In this document: positions 8,161 to 17,068 of the stretch, in pieces
Position numbering within the stretch: the first letter of the stretch is position 1
Layout: every line of letters begins with the position of its first letter
Assembly: GCA_020249285.1 (NCBI GenBank)
Contig: JADCFX010000008.1
Span: 1 to 64,000, forward strand
From: Roseomonas sp.
GTDB taxonomy: Bacteria; Pseudomonadota; Alphaproteobacteria; Acetobacterales; Acetobacteraceae
DNA: 64,000 nt
Reading direction: 5' to 3'
Position numbers and translations under genes: made by a program
Notes under the pieces: model-generated
What the model saw: only the letters and a program-made list of their open reading frames with translations
The model's database searches: none
Told to the model about the DNA's origin: nothing

Positions 8161-8907
8161 ATGGAACATTATGATGCCATATTGGAAGCGCGGCGGCTGA
8201 TCCGCGCGGGGCGGGCGGCGAGCCTCGCGACCGGCCAGGCCGGCCAGCCCTTCGCCAGCCTGGTGACGCCGGCCAGCGCGCCGGATCTTTCGCCGCTGAT
8301 GCTGCTCTCCTCTCTTTCGGAACACACACGCCATTTGCAGGCCGATCCGCGCTGCGCCCTGCTGATCACCGGCGCGCCGACCGGCCCCAACCCGCAAACC
8401 GCCCCGCGCGTGACGGTGACCGGGATGGCGGAACAAGTGCCGGCGGAGGAGGTGGCGGCGCTGAAGGCGCGGTGGCTTTCGGTGCACCCCTATGCGGCGC
8501 TTTACGCGGATTTCGGGGATTTCGCGCTATGGCGCGTGCGGATTGGCGGCGCCTTGTTGGTGGGGGGCTTTGCCCGGGCGGTGCGGATCAAGGCCAGCGC
8601 GCTGGCGCCCGATGAAGCCGCCGTTGCAGCCGTGGCGGCGGCGGAGGCTGAGATCATCGGCCATGTGAATGAAGACCACGCCGATGCCGTGGCCGCGATT
8701 GCGACCGGGCTGCTGGGCGGTGCCCCCGGCCCCTGGCGGTTGGTGGCGGTGGACCCTGATGGCTGCGATATTTCGGATGGGGGGGAATCCCGCCGTCTTG
8801 CCTTCCCCGCCCCATTGGGCGACGCGGATGCCGTGCGTATGGCGCTGATTCGCGCGGCGCGAGAGGGGCGGGCGGCCCTGGCCGGGGAAGCCTCTGCCAG
8901 TCCCTGA
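8161..8907 (+). CDS. HugZ-like pyridoxamine-phosphate-oxidase-fold protein with DUF2470 tail
   Basis: A 248-aa protein with an N-terminal split-barrel flavin/heme domain (residues 5-145; motifs ASLATGQAGQPFASLV and GEEREE-type regions replaced by HLQADPRCALLITG) and a C-terminal DUF2470 domain (residues 155-240) that contains HVNEDHADAV. This architecture is that of HugZ-type proteins, which bind and in some cases degrade heme; others only share the fold. The ATG is preceded by GGAGAAGG. It sits between chvI and pckA on the plus strand. No hemin uptake genes are next to it, so the role is open. Confidence 0.8.
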   Translation: MEHYDAILEARRLIRAGRAASLATGQAGQPFASLVTPASAPDLSPLMLLSSLSEHTRHLQADPRCALLITGAPTGPNPQTAPRVTVTGMAEQVPAEEVAALKARWLSVHPYAALYADFGDFALWRVRIGGALLVGGFARAVRIKASALAPDEAAVAAVAAAEAEIIGHVNEDHADAVAAIATGLLGGAPGPWRLVAVDPDGCDISDGGESRRLAFPAPLGDADAVRMALIRAAREGRAALAGEASASP

Positions 8908-8999
8908 CCCTGCCGCAATTCTGCCGCGACCAGCCCCGATAGGGATTGCAAGCCGACTGAGCGGCGCTATGGATAGTTGGTTGGAGGGGTGTCCATTAA

Positions 9000-10595
9000 A
9001 TGAATAATGCTGCTATTGCCCTGGCGGGTACTGGCGTGACCGGGGCTGAAACCATTCACGCGAATCTCACCCCGCCCGCGCTGATTGCCCATGCGCTGCG
9101 CCGCAATGAAGGCCGACTTTCCGCCGACGGCGCCTTTATTGCCGTGACCGGCGCCCATACCGGCCGTTCCGTGCAGGATAAGTTCGTGGTGGAAGACCCC
9201 GAAACCCGCGCCGATATCTGGTGGGGCAAGGTCAATCAGCCCATGGCGCCAGAACGCTTTTCTGACCTTGCTGCCCGCGTGCGCGGCTGGCTTGGTGCGA
9301 AGCCGGAGCTTTTCACGCAAGACCTTTATGCCGGGGCCGATCCCGCGCATCGCGTGCGGGTGCGGCTGGTCACCACCAATGCTTGGCATGCGCTGTTCGC
9401 GCGCAATATGTTCATCCGCCCGGCACCAGCGGAATTGGCGGGCTTCACGCCGGATTTCACCATTCTGCATGCGCCGGAATTCCAGGCAGACCCCGCACAG
9501 GATGGCTGCCGGTCTGAAACCGTGATCGCGCTTTCCTTCGCGGCGAAAACCATTGTGATCGCTGGCACATCCTATGCCGGGGAAATCAAGAAAAGCATTT
9601 TCACTGTCATGAATTGGCTGCTGCCGGCGAAGGGCGTGCTGCCCATGCATTGCAGCGCCAATCTTGGCGCCAAGGGCGATGTCGCGCTGTTTTTCGGGCT
9701 TTCCGGTACGGGCAAGACCACGCTGTCATCTGATCCGGAACGCAATCTGATCGGCGATGATGAACATGGCTGGTCAGATGGCGGCGTCTTCAATTTCGAA
9801 GGCGGCTGCTATGCCAAGGTGATCAAACTCAGCCGCGAAGCCGAACCGCAAATCTGGGATGCGTCGCATCGTTTTGGTGCGGTATTGGAAAATGTGGTGG
9901 CGGATGAAGCGGGCCGGCTTGATCTGAATGATGGCAAGCTCACGGAAAATACCCGTTCCTGCTACCCGCTGCCCTATATTCCGAACATCGTTGAAAGCGG
10001 TGCCGCCGGCCTGCCGCGCAATGTGGTGATGCTGACCGCGGATGCCTTCGGCGTGCTGCCACCGATCGCGAAGCTTTCCCCGGCGCAGGCCATGTATCAC
10101 TTCCTGTCGGGCTATACCGCGCGGGTCGCGGGCACGGAAAAGGGCCTGGGCAAGGAGCCTCAGGCAACATTCTCCACCTGCTTCGGCGCGCCCTTCCTGC
10201 CGCGTCGGCCGGAAGTCTATGGCCGGATGCTGGCGGATTTGATGGCCCGCCATGGCGCCGATTGCTGGCTGGTGAATACCGGCTGGACTGGCGGCAGCTA
10301 TGGCACCGGCAGCCGCATGCCCATCCACGTGACGCGCGCCTTGCTGCGCGGCGCTTTGGATGGCAGCCTGGCCCGCGTTGAATTCGTGCGCGATCCCTTC
10401 TTCGGCCTGATGGTGCCAAAGGCGCTGAATGGCGTGCCGAGTGAAATGCTCAACCCACGCGATACATGGGCGGATAAGGCCGCCTATGACCGCACGGCGC
10501 GCGATTTGGTGGCGCGGTTTGAAGCCAATTTCGCCACCTATGCCGATGCGGTCGGTGAAGATGTGAAGGCAGCGGCCATTCGCGCCGCAGCATGA
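9000..10595 (+). CDS. pckA: Phosphoenolpyruvate carboxykinase (ATP)
   Basis: Converts oxaloacetate and ATP to PEP, CO2 and ADP, the entry step of gluconeogenesis. The 531-aa protein shows the P-loop GLSGTGKTTLS around residues 232-242, followed by DDEHGWSDGGVFNFEGGCYAK (kinase-2 metal and substrate site, seen in sequence order), and NTRSCYPLPYIPN. The start ATG 9000 has GGAGG upstream. chvI nearby on the other strand is a recurring alphaproteobacterial arrangement, and ChvI is known to influence pckA in rhizobia. Overlaps the next gene by 4 nt. Confidence 0.98.
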   Translation: MNNAAIALAGTGVTGAETIHANLTPPALIAHALRRNEGRLSADGAFIAVTGAHTGRSVQDKFVVEDPETRADIWWGKVNQPMAPERFSDLAARVRGWLGAKPELFTQDLYAGADPAHRVRVRLVTTNAWHALFARNMFIRPAPAELAGFTPDFTILHAPEFQADPAQDGCRSETVIALSFAAKTIVIAGTSYAGEIKKSIFTVMNWLLPAKGVLPMHCSANLGAKGDVALFFGLSGTGKTTLSSDPERNLIGDDEHGWSDGGVFNFEGGCYAKVIKLSREAEPQIWDASHRFGAVLENVVADEAGRLDLNDGKLTENTRSCYPLPYIPNIVESGAAGLPRNVVMLTADAFGVLPPIAKLSPAQAMYHFLSGYTARVAGTEKGLGKEPQATFSTCFGAPFLPRRPEVYGRMLADLMARHGADCWLVNTGWTGGSYGTGSRMPIHVTRALLRGALDGSLARVEFVRDPFFGLMVPKALNGVPSEMLNPRDTWADKAAYDRTARDLVARFEANFATYADAVGEDVKAAAIRAAA

Positions 10596-11005
10596 GCGGC
10601 GGCTTTGATTGGCTGAAGCCGGCCTCGGCCGAGGCCGGCAAGCGCAATGTGCTGGGCGGGCCTTTGCTGCCTTGCTCAGTGGCGCCACTGACCGGGTTTT
10701 TTCGAGACGGCTGCTGCAATACCGGGCCTGAGGATATTGGGCTGCATGTGGTCTGCGCCGAAGTCAGCGCCGAATTTCTGAACTTCAGCAAGGCGGCGGG
10801 GAATGATCTTTCAACGCCGCGCCCGGAATATGGCTTTGTCGGGCTGTCGCCGGGTGATCGCTGGTGTCTTTGCGCCGCGCGCTGGGAAGAAGCGCGCCGC
10901 GCCGGCTTCGCCCCGCCTGTGCTGCTGGAAGCCACGCATGAAGCGGCGCTGGAAATTTGCACGCTGGATGATCTGATGGCGCATGCTGTGGATGCCCCGG
11001 CGTGA
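10592..11005 (+). CDS. DUF2237 family protein
   Basis: A 137-aa cytosolic protein that begins within the pckA stop (ATGA). It carries the DUF2237 features NVLGGPLLPCS, the Cys-rich TGFFRDGCCNTG, GLHVVCAEV, and the C-terminal GDRWCLCAARW. No function is established; conserved cysteines suggest metal or redox binding, which is inference. It is translationally coupled on both sides, with pckA and the phosphatase gene. Confidence 0.85.
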   Translation: MSGGFDWLKPASAEAGKRNVLGGPLLPCSVAPLTGFFRDGCCNTGPEDIGLHVVCAEVSAEFLNFSKAAGNDLSTPRPEYGFVGLSPGDRWCLCAARWEEARRAGFAPPVLLEATHEAALEICTLDDLMAHAVDAPA

Positions 11006-11640
11006 CGCCGACGCGCTTCTTTTTGGTGCGGCATGCGCTGGTGGAACCCTCGGCCCGCGCGGTGCTTTACGGCAGCATGGATGTCGCGCTCTGTGACCTC
11101 GCGCTTCAGGAAGAAGCGGCATCCTATCGCTGGTTGGCGCAGCGCCTGCCGCAGCCGGCGCGGTGGTTCGTCACCAACCTGTCCCGCACGCGCGCCACCG
11201 CAGCAGCGGTTTTTGCAGCGGGCTATCCGGATGCGGGTTTGGAAGCGGAACCGGATTTCGCCGAACAGCATTTGGGTGATTGGCAAGGCATTCCGCATGA
11301 GGCCCTTCCCGCGCTGCTGACGCGCCCCGCGCATCCCTTCTGGCCCCATGCCGGGGAGGAACACCCGCCAGGCGGGGAGAGTTTTCGCGAGGTGCAAGCC
11401 CGCGTAGCTGGGGTGCTGGAACGCCTGGCGACGCTGTTGGAAGGCCAGGATATTGTGATTGTGGCCCATGGCGGGTCCATCCGCGCTGCTTTGTCCCATG
11501 CCATGGGGCTTTCGCCCGATCAGGCTTTGGTCTTCAGCATCAAGAATCTGTCCCTTTCGAGGATTGAAAAACACGGCCTTGATTGGCGCGTGGCATCCGT
11601 GAATGAGGAACCCTGGACGCCGCCATCGCCGGAAAGCTGA
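11002..11640 (+). CDS. Histidine phosphatase family protein (phosphoglycerate-mutase-like)
   Basis: A 212-aa protein starting at GTG 11002 inside the preceding stop (GTGA). The catalytic histidine lies in FFLVRHALVEP (the usual RHG is RHA here), and the second conserved His is in IVIVAHGGSIRAAL. Arg in NLSRTRAT contributes the third phosphate ligand. The group covers broad-specificity phosphatases, alpha-ribazole phosphatase and others; without neighbouring cobalamin genes I leave the substrate open. Replacement of the Gly after RH is a small oddity. Confidence 0.85.
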   Translation: MTPTRFFLVRHALVEPSARAVLYGSMDVALCDLALQEEAASYRWLAQRLPQPARWFVTNLSRTRATAAAVFAAGYPDAGLEAEPDFAEQHLGDWQGIPHEALPALLTRPAHPFWPHAGEEHPPGGESFREVQARVAGVLERLATLLEGQDIVIVAHGGSIRAALSHAMGLSPDQALVFSIKNLSLSRIEKHGLDWRVASVNEEPWTPPSPES

Positions 11641-11713
11641 GGCATTGCTGCAACAAACCCTTCCCCCGACGCGAATCCTTGGTATAGAGTCTGGCGAAAC
11701 AACGGGTTGGGAA

Positions 11714-12526
11714 ATGTTTTTCATGCGCCCTATCATGCTTTTCAGCGCCTTACTCCTTGCCTTGTTTGGCTTTTCCGGCAGCGCCCGCGCCCAGGCGGAA
11801 GAACAGGCTTTGGTGGACCGCGCCACGCTCACGCTCCAGGAAATGATGGGGCCGGCGGATAATACCGGCGATGCCAGAGCGCTTTTGCGCAATGCCAAGG
11901 CAGTCTTGATCTGCCCGCGGGTCTTCCGCGCTGGCTTCATTGTGGGCGGTGAGTTTGGCGATTGCGTACTGGCCGCGCGTGATGGCGGCGGGTCTTGGTC
12001 GTCCCCGGCGTTTTACAGCCTGGTGGGTGGCAGTATCGGGTTTCAGGCGGGTTTGCAGGATGCTCAGATTATTTCGCTGATCATGACCCAACGGGGCCTG
12101 AACGCCATTCTGGATAGCCAGTTCAAATTCGGCGCTGAAGCGGGGCTCGCTTTCGCGACACTTGGGCGCAGTATCCAAGGCGCGACCACGGCGGCGGTGG
12201 GGGCAGATATTGTCACCATCGGGAGAAGCCGCGGGCTTTTCGCTGGCGTTACGCTGGATGGTGCCTTGCTTTCCGCCGACAGCGCCAAGATGCGCGCTTA
12301 TTTTGGGCGCGAAGTGGCGGCGCGGCAGGTGGTGGTGGCCATGGAAGTGCATAACCCCGGCAGCGATCCGCTGCGTGGCGCGCTGATGCGCCTGGGTGCG
12401 CCTGCAAGCGGTGGTAGCGGTAATTCTGCCGCACCCGCGCCATCCGGTGGGACCACCTCCGGCAGTGCAGCGACCGGCCGTGTGCAGACGGAAGATCTGG
12501 CACCGCCGCCGGCCAATCGGCGTTGA
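11714..12526 (+). CDS. Exported SYLF (Ysc84-like) lipid-binding protein
   Basis: A 270-aa secreted protein. Residues 1-23 form a signal peptide with cleavage likely after SARAQA. The SYLF domain follows (residues 50-215), with VLICPRVFRAGFIVGGEFG and FYSLVGGSIGFQAG. The domain binds phosphoinositides in eukaryotes; the bacterial periplasmic role is unclear. The C-terminal 60 residues are Ser/Gly/Pro/Ala-rich and look disordered. I start at ATG 11714 (a second ATG at 11723 is possible) because upstream codons give no signal peptide. Confidence 0.85.
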   Translation: MFFMRPIMLFSALLLALFGFSGSARAQAEEQALVDRATLTLQEMMGPADNTGDARALLRNAKAVLICPRVFRAGFIVGGEFGDCVLAARDGGGSWSSPAFYSLVGGSIGFQAGLQDAQIISLIMTQRGLNAILDSQFKFGAEAGLAFATLGRSIQGATTAAVGADIVTIGRSRGLFAGVTLDGALLSADSAKMRAYFGREVAARQVVVAMEVHNPGSDPLRGALMRLGAPASGGSGNSAAPAPSGGTTSGSAATGRVQTEDLAPPPANRR

Positions 12527-12553
12527 GGGGCTTTTGCCCACCTGCAACACGGC

Positions 12554-13024
12554 GTGACTGACAAGACGCCCTTCTGGAAAAGTAAATCCCTGGCCGAGAT
12601 GTCTCGGGCGGAATGGGAAAGCCTATGCGATGGCTGTGGGCGCTGCTGCCTGCATAAGCTCCGCGATGAGGAAACCGATGCGCTGGCCTATACGGAAGTG
12701 GCGTGTCGGCTTTTGGACCTGCATAGCTGCCAATGCTCCGATTATGCCGGGCGCAAGAAACGCGTGCCGGATTGCGTAAAGCTCACGCCCAAAAAGCTCG
12801 CCGCGATTGATTGGCTGCCGCCGAGTTGCGCGTATCGGATGGTAGCTGAGGGGCGGGATTTGGCCTGGTGGCATCCGTTGGTGTCTGGCGACCCGGAAAC
12901 CGTGCATCGCGCCGGCGTTTCCGTGCGTGGCCGGGCGATTGATGAACGGACCGCAGGCGCTTTGGAAGATCATGTGGTGCGCTGGCCGGGGATGATGCCG
13001 CGGAAGGTGAAAGCGCCTGATTGA
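12554..13024 (+). CDS. YcgN family cysteine cluster protein
   Basis: A 156-aa cytosolic protein of the YcgN/UPF0260 group. The N-terminal half has the cluster [11 protein letters not shown] and further paired cysteines in CQCSDYAGR and DC, a likely metal (iron or zinc) site. WLPPSCAYR and the GHPL-like WWHPLVSGD complete the family pattern. The start is GTG 12554. Biochemical function is not established. It follows the SYLF gene by 27 bases on the same strand. Confidence 0.9.
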   Translation: MTDKTPFWKSKSLAEMSRAEWESLCDGCGRCCLHKLRDEETDALAYTEVACRLLDLHSCQCSDYAGRKKRVPDCVKLTPKKLAAIDWLPPSCAYRMVAEGRDLAWWHPLVSGDPETVHRAGVSVRGRAIDERTAGALEDHVVRWPGMMPRKVKAPD

Positions 13025-13078
13025 CGCCGCGCGCGCTCTGCGCGACGTAAGGACAAAGCTTCTGACAAGGAAACTCGG

Positions 13079-14017
13079 ATGAAAAACGCGATTTATGGCG
13101 GCGTGAATGCTGCCGTGCTGACGGCGATGAAGCCCGATCTGACCCCCGATCTGGATCGCATGGCGGCGCATGCCAAATGGCTGCTGGCCAATGGCTGCAC
13201 CGGGCTTGGCGTTTTGGGCACAACCGGTGAGGCGAATTCCTTCGGCCTGCATGAACGCAAGGCCATTTTGGAGGGGCTGATTGCGCGCGGCATTCCAGCG
13301 GCGCGCATGATGCCAGGCACGGGCTGCGCCAGCCTGATGGATAGTGTGGAACTGACCAAGCATGCGCGCGATGCCGGCTGCCCAGGCGTGCTGATGCTGC
13401 CGCCCTTCTATTACAAGGGGCCGTCGGATGATGGGCTGTTCGCTTATTTCTCCGAAGTGCTGAACCGCATTGGTGGTGGGGTGAAGGTGTATCTTTATCA
13501 CTTCCCGCAGCAATCGGCGGTGCCTTTCAGCCTTTCGCTGCTGGAACGCCTGATCAAGGCTTTCCCCGGCACCATCAAGGGCGTGAAGGATTCCTCCGGC
13601 GATTACGCCAATATGCAGGCCATGGTGCAGGCCTTCGCCAAGGATGGGTTTGAGGTTTATTCCGGCAGCGATGAATTCCTGCAACGCATCCTGGCCGAAG
13701 GTGGCGCGGGCTGCATCACCGCCGCTTCCAATGGCAATTCGCATTGGGGTGGCATTGTCTATGCCAAACGTACGGGCGCTGAGGCTGATGCGGCGCAGGC
13801 CGTGTTGAATGCCACGCGCAAGGCCGCGACTTCGGTGCCGCTGATTCCGGGCCTGCGTGAGATTATTGCGCGCAGTACGGGTGATGCCGGCTGGCGCAGC
13901 ATTCGCCCGCCACATCTGCCGTTGAATGCGGCGCAGGCGGAATCTGTATGGGCTGCCTGGGGGGCCGCGGGTGCGCTGCCTCTGCCCGGGCTGGCGCCCG
14001 CCAAGGCGGCGGAATAG
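13079..14017 (+). CDS. Dihydrodipicolinate synthase family aldolase
   Basis: A 312-aa TIM-barrel class I aldolase of the DapA/NAL family. The Schiff-base lysine is Lys170 in TIKGVKDSSGD and the catalytic tyrosine is Tyr140 in YLYHFPQQ; the substrate loop GTTGEANSFG matches the pyruvate-binding GTTGE motif. It probably is not the housekeeping DapA: the family pattern YNVPxRT is changed and no lysine genes are near. It may cleave or form a 2-keto-3-deoxy sugar acid or similar. A cupin gene follows 4 bases later and may be its partner. Confidence 0.85.
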   Translation: MKNAIYGGVNAAVLTAMKPDLTPDLDRMAAHAKWLLANGCTGLGVLGTTGEANSFGLHERKAILEGLIARGIPAARMMPGTGCASLMDSVELTKHARDAGCPGVLMLPPFYYKGPSDDGLFAYFSEVLNRIGGGVKVYLYHFPQQSAVPFSLSLLERLIKAFPGTIKGVKDSSGDYANMQAMVQAFAKDGFEVYSGSDEFLQRILAEGGAGCITAASNGNSHWGGIVYAKRTGAEADAAQAVLNATRKAATSVPLIPGLREIIARSTGDAGWRSIRPPHLPLNAAQAESVWAAWGAAGALPLPGLAPAKAAE

Positions 14018-14021
14018 AGCC

Positions 14022-14336
14022 GTGAAGGAACCGCTGCGATGCCGCGCGCCGGCGGTGGCGACCGTGCAGATTGATGACGCGCATGTGCGTGTGACGCGCT
14101 GGGATTTTGAACCCGGCGCGGAAACCGGCTGGCATCGTCACGGCATGGCTTATGTGGTGGTGCCGGTGACGGACGGCAGTCTTCTTCTGGAATTGCCGGG
14201 CGGCGAGACCGCAACAGCATCTTTAACTGCTGGCGTGGCTTATGCGCGCGCCGCCGGTGTTGAGCATAATGTGGTGAATGCCGGCACTGCGCCGCTTTCC
14301 TTCGTGGAAACGGAACTCAAGCACTTGATTGGGTAA
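14022..14336 (+). CDS. Small cupin-domain protein
   Basis: About 104 aa from GTG 14022, set 4 bases after the aldolase stop. One cupin barrel with the metal motif GWHRHGMAYVVVP (HxH plus more) and the second motif GVAYARAAGVEHNVVN. Its job is unknown; small cupins next to catabolic aldolases often act as isomerases or sensors, which is inference. The 3' end overlaps the convergent DMT transporter gene by 20 bases. Confidence 0.75.
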   Translation: MKEPLRCRAPAVATVQIDDAHVRVTRWDFEPGAETGWHRHGMAYVVVPVTDGSLLLELPGGETATASLTAGVAYARAAGVEHNVVNAGTAPLSFVETELKHLIG

Positions 14337-15210
14337 TTTTCTTGCCGGGCAGCGTCACCATCGCAAGCCCGATGAACACCAAAGCCGCGGCGGGGATCGT
14401 CAGCCAGCCCGGCACCTCGCCAAAAATCGCAAAACCCCAGATCAGCCCGGTGATGGTGACGATATAGCCCACTTGCGATGTCACCACGCCGCCCTGGGTG
14501 GCGAGCGATCGGAAATAGATCAAATAAGCCAGCGCGAGCAGTACGCCTTGGGTTATGGTGATCGGCAGCCCCGCCAAATCCACGGCACGGATCTGCCCAG
14601 CCAAAAACGCAATCACCGCCATCATCAGCGCCGCCGCAGCGCAAGTGCCCGCCGCCAGCGCCAAGGGCGCTGCACCGCGCGGGGCAAGCTTCACGCCAGC
14701 AATATTCGCCACCGCGTACCAAACTGGCGTGCAGGCCGCGAGCAAGGCCCAGGGCAGTGCCTCCGGGTCCGGCAGCGCAGCGCCTGGCGCCATGGCGAGG
14801 CCAATGCCGACCAGTCCCAGAATGCTGCCGCCAATGCGTCGCCAGGATACTTTTTCCATCCGGAGCATCATGGCACCCACCACCGTCAGCATGGGCGAAA
14901 GCGGGATCAACAGTGAAAAGAATCCCGCAGGTATGTGCTGCAAACTTGTGAAGCCGAACAGGTTGGGCAGAACAAGCCCGGTCAGCCCTGAGACACTATA
15001 ATGGATCAGATAGGGCCGCCTCAGCGCCGGGATTTCGCGCCGCGCAAAACACACCGCCAGCAAGGTAATGGCGCTGAAGCCCGATGCGCCGAGCGCGATC
15101 ATCAAAGGTGGCCAGCCCATGCTGCCCAAGGTCTTCACAAAAATCGGCGTGGCGCCCCAAATGGTGCCAAGCAGCAACAGTGGCAAAATGGCGCTGATCG
15201 CGAAACGCAT
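14317..15210 (-). CDS. DMT superfamily (EamA) transporter
   Basis: About 297 aa with roughly ten hydrophobic helices in two EamA repeats, the first starting at LLLLGTIWGATPIFVK and the second around LLAACTPVWYAVANI. Such proteins export amino acids or metabolites, or take up others; the substrate is not visible. I place the start at ATG 15210, where the first helix follows at once; the frame stays open to 15276 but the extra 22 residues are not membrane-like. It converges with the cupin gene. Confidence 0.85.
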   Translation of the reverse strand: MRFAISAILPLLLLGTIWGATPIFVKTLGSMGWPPLMIALGASGFSAITLLAVCFARREIPALRRPYLIHYSVSGLTGLVLPNLFGFTSLQHIPAGFFSLLIPLSPMLTVVGAMMLRMEKVSWRRIGGSILGLVGIGLAMAPGAALPDPEALPWALLAACTPVWYAVANIAGVKLAPRGAAPLALAAGTCAAAALMMAVIAFLAGQIRAVDLAGLPITITQGVLLALAYLIYFRSLATQGGVVTSQVGYIVTITGLIWGFAIFGEVPGWLTIPAAALVFIGLAMVTLPGKKITQSSA

Positions 15211-15285
15211 GCCGACACTCGCGCCCGAAAGGCCGCATGTGTCAAGCAGTTGAAAATTGCCTGGGCTTGACGGCATGGTGCGGCA

Positions 15286-16005
15286 ATGTCCCTGCCCGAT
15301 TCGGAAATGGTGCCGCTTCGCCCTGGCTTGCTGGGTCCGCCGGAACTTTGCCCGGTACGCTGGCGGCGTTCGGAGCGTGCGCGCGCCGTGAGCCTGCGGA
15401 TTGATCCCCGCGCCGGTGATGTGGTGGTGACGTTGCCGATGCGCGCCAGCCGTCGCGCTGGGTTGGAATTACTGACCACGCATGCGGCTTGGGTCTTGAA
15501 GCGCCTGAAAGCTTTGGCGCCAAGCATTACGCTTGCCCATGGCGCGGCGGTGCCTTTGGGTGGCGTGCCGCATCCGGTGCTGCATGATCCAATGCGGCGT
15601 GGCGGTGCCTTTGTGGAAGGTGGCACGATCATCGTGACAGGTGCGGCGGAATTCCTGCCGCGGCGCCTGCGTGATTTTCTGCGCATCGAGGCGAAGCGGC
15701 GCATTCTGCCGCTGGCGGCTGACCATGCCGCCAAATTGGGTGTCGCCATCAAGGCCATTCGCGTGAAGGATACGCAAAGCCGCTGGGGGTCTTGCGCGCC
15801 GGATGGCACGCTCGCCTTTTCCTGGCGCCTGGTCATGGCGCCGGATGCGGTGCTGGATTATGTGGTAGCGCATGAGGTCGCGCATCTGCGTGAGCTTAAC
15901 CATTCTCCGCGCTTCTGGGCGCATGTGGCGGCACTTGCCCCGCATCGTGAGGAGGCTGAGACCTGGCTGCGCGAAGAAGGCCCAGCATTGATGCGTGTTG
16001 GCTGA
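15286..16005 (+). CDS. YgjP-type zinc metallopeptidase (DUF45/SprT-like)
   Basis: A 239-aa cytosolic protein with the zinc-protease motif HEVAH at residues 196-200 and the downstream ELNHSPRFW that supplies the third ligand. TQSRWGSCAPDGTLAFSW is the usual YgjP signature. Length agrees with the family. Function in cells is poorly known. It is divergent from the DMT gene and lies just ahead of the oxidoreductase gene. Confidence 0.9.
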   Translation: MSLPDSEMVPLRPGLLGPPELCPVRWRRSERARAVSLRIDPRAGDVVVTLPMRASRRAGLELLTTHAAWVLKRLKALAPSITLAHGAAVPLGGVPHPVLHDPMRRGGAFVEGGTIIVTGAAEFLPRRLRDFLRIEAKRRILPLAADHAAKLGVAIKAIRVKDTQSRWGSCAPDGTLAFSWRLVMAPDAVLDYVVAHEVAHLRELNHSPRFWAHVAALAPHREEAETWLREEGPALMRVG

Positions 16006-16029
16006 TAAGCAGGAGGATTGAGGGTTGCC

Positions 16030-17040
16030 ATGAAAGCTGTTGGATATCGGAAATGCCTGCCGATTGATCAGGCGGATGCGCTGATTGATCTGGACATCGC
16101 GGCCCCCGCCGCGCCAACCGGGCGCGATATGCTGGTGGAAATTCACGCCGTGTCGGTGAACCCCGTTGATACCAAGGTGCGTCGGCGCGATGACCCAGGT
16201 GAGGCGCCGCGCATCCTTGGCTTTGATGGTGCTGGCGTGGTGCGCGCGGTGGGGCCGGAGTGCACCCTGTTTCGTCCAGGTGATGAGGTGTTTTACGCCG
16301 GCGTGATCAATCGTTCCGGCACCAATGCCGAATTGCACCTGGTGGATGAACGCATTGTTGGGCGGAAGCCACGGAACCTGACCTTCCCCGAAGCCGCTGC
16401 CGTGCCACTGACCGCGATTACCGCTTGGGAGGGATTGTTTGATCGCCTTGGCGTGCCGCAGGGCGGCGGGCAAGGGCAGGTTTTGCTGGTGATTGGTGGT
16501 GCGGGCGGTGTGGGGTCCATGGTGATTCAGATGGCGCGCGCGCTGACGGGGCTGACGGTGGTCGCTACCGCATCTCGCGCGGAAAGCGTTCAATGGTGCC
16601 GCGGCTTGGGCGCGCATCATGTGGTGGATCACCACGGCGATATCACGGCGCAGATGAAGGCGCTTGGCTTGCGCGGCGCCAATTACATCTATTCCGCCAA
16701 TACAACCGCAAAGAATTGGGCCGCCATGGTGGATGCGGTGGCACCCCAAGGCCGCATTCTGCTGATCGAAAGCCAGGCGCCAGTGGATGCGCGCGATGTG
16801 ATGCGCAAATCGGTATCAATCCACTGGGAACTGATGTTCACGCGCCCCTTGTTCAACACGCCCGACATGATTGAACAGCACCGCCTGTTGAATGAGGTCG
16901 CGGGGCTGATCGAAGCCGGGCGGATGCGCGGCACCATGACACGCAATCTGGGCAAGATAACCGCGGCCAATCTGACGCAGGCGCATGCGCTGGTGGAAAG
17001 CGGCGGCATGATCGGCAAGGTTGTGCTGGAAGATTTTTGA
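16030..17040 (+). CDS. Zinc-binding alcohol dehydrogenase family protein (quinone-oxidoreductase-like)
   Basis: A 336-aa MDR enzyme. The start MKAVGYRKCLPI, then DMLVEIHAVSVNPVDTKVR and LGFDGAGVV, follow the pattern of the adh_fam_1 subgroup. The NAD(P)H site is VLLVIGGAGGVGSMVIQMAR. Catalytic zinc ligands are lacking, so a zinc-free quinone or enone reductase is likely. I start at ATG 16030; the TTG at 16018 sits only one base after AGGAGG and would be too close. First gene of a four-gene plus-strand run with the asparaginase, FAD oxidase and hydratase. Confidence 0.85.
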   Translation: MKAVGYRKCLPIDQADALIDLDIAAPAAPTGRDMLVEIHAVSVNPVDTKVRRRDDPGEAPRILGFDGAGVVRAVGPECTLFRPGDEVFYAGVINRSGTNAELHLVDERIVGRKPRNLTFPEAAAVPLTAITAWEGLFDRLGVPQGGGQGQVLLVIGGAGGVGSMVIQMARALTGLTVVATASRAESVQWCRGLGAHHVVDHHGDITAQMKALGLRGANYIYSANTTAKNWAAMVDAVAPQGRILLIESQAPVDARDVMRKSVSIHWELMFTRPLFNTPDMIEQHRLLNEVAGLIEAGRMRGTMTRNLGKITAANLTQAHALVESGGMIGKVVLEDF

Positions 17041-17068
17041 ATTCCATGTGGCTGCGACTAAGGCGATA

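Noticed and set aside
10450..11940. 496-codon open frame opposite pckA, DUF2237 and the phosphatase gene
   Set aside because: Overlaps three well-supported genes and has no recognisable domain.
12623..13915. 430-codon open frame opposite YcgN and the aldolase
   Set aside because: Shadow of two clear genes; low-complexity His/Arg-rich translation.
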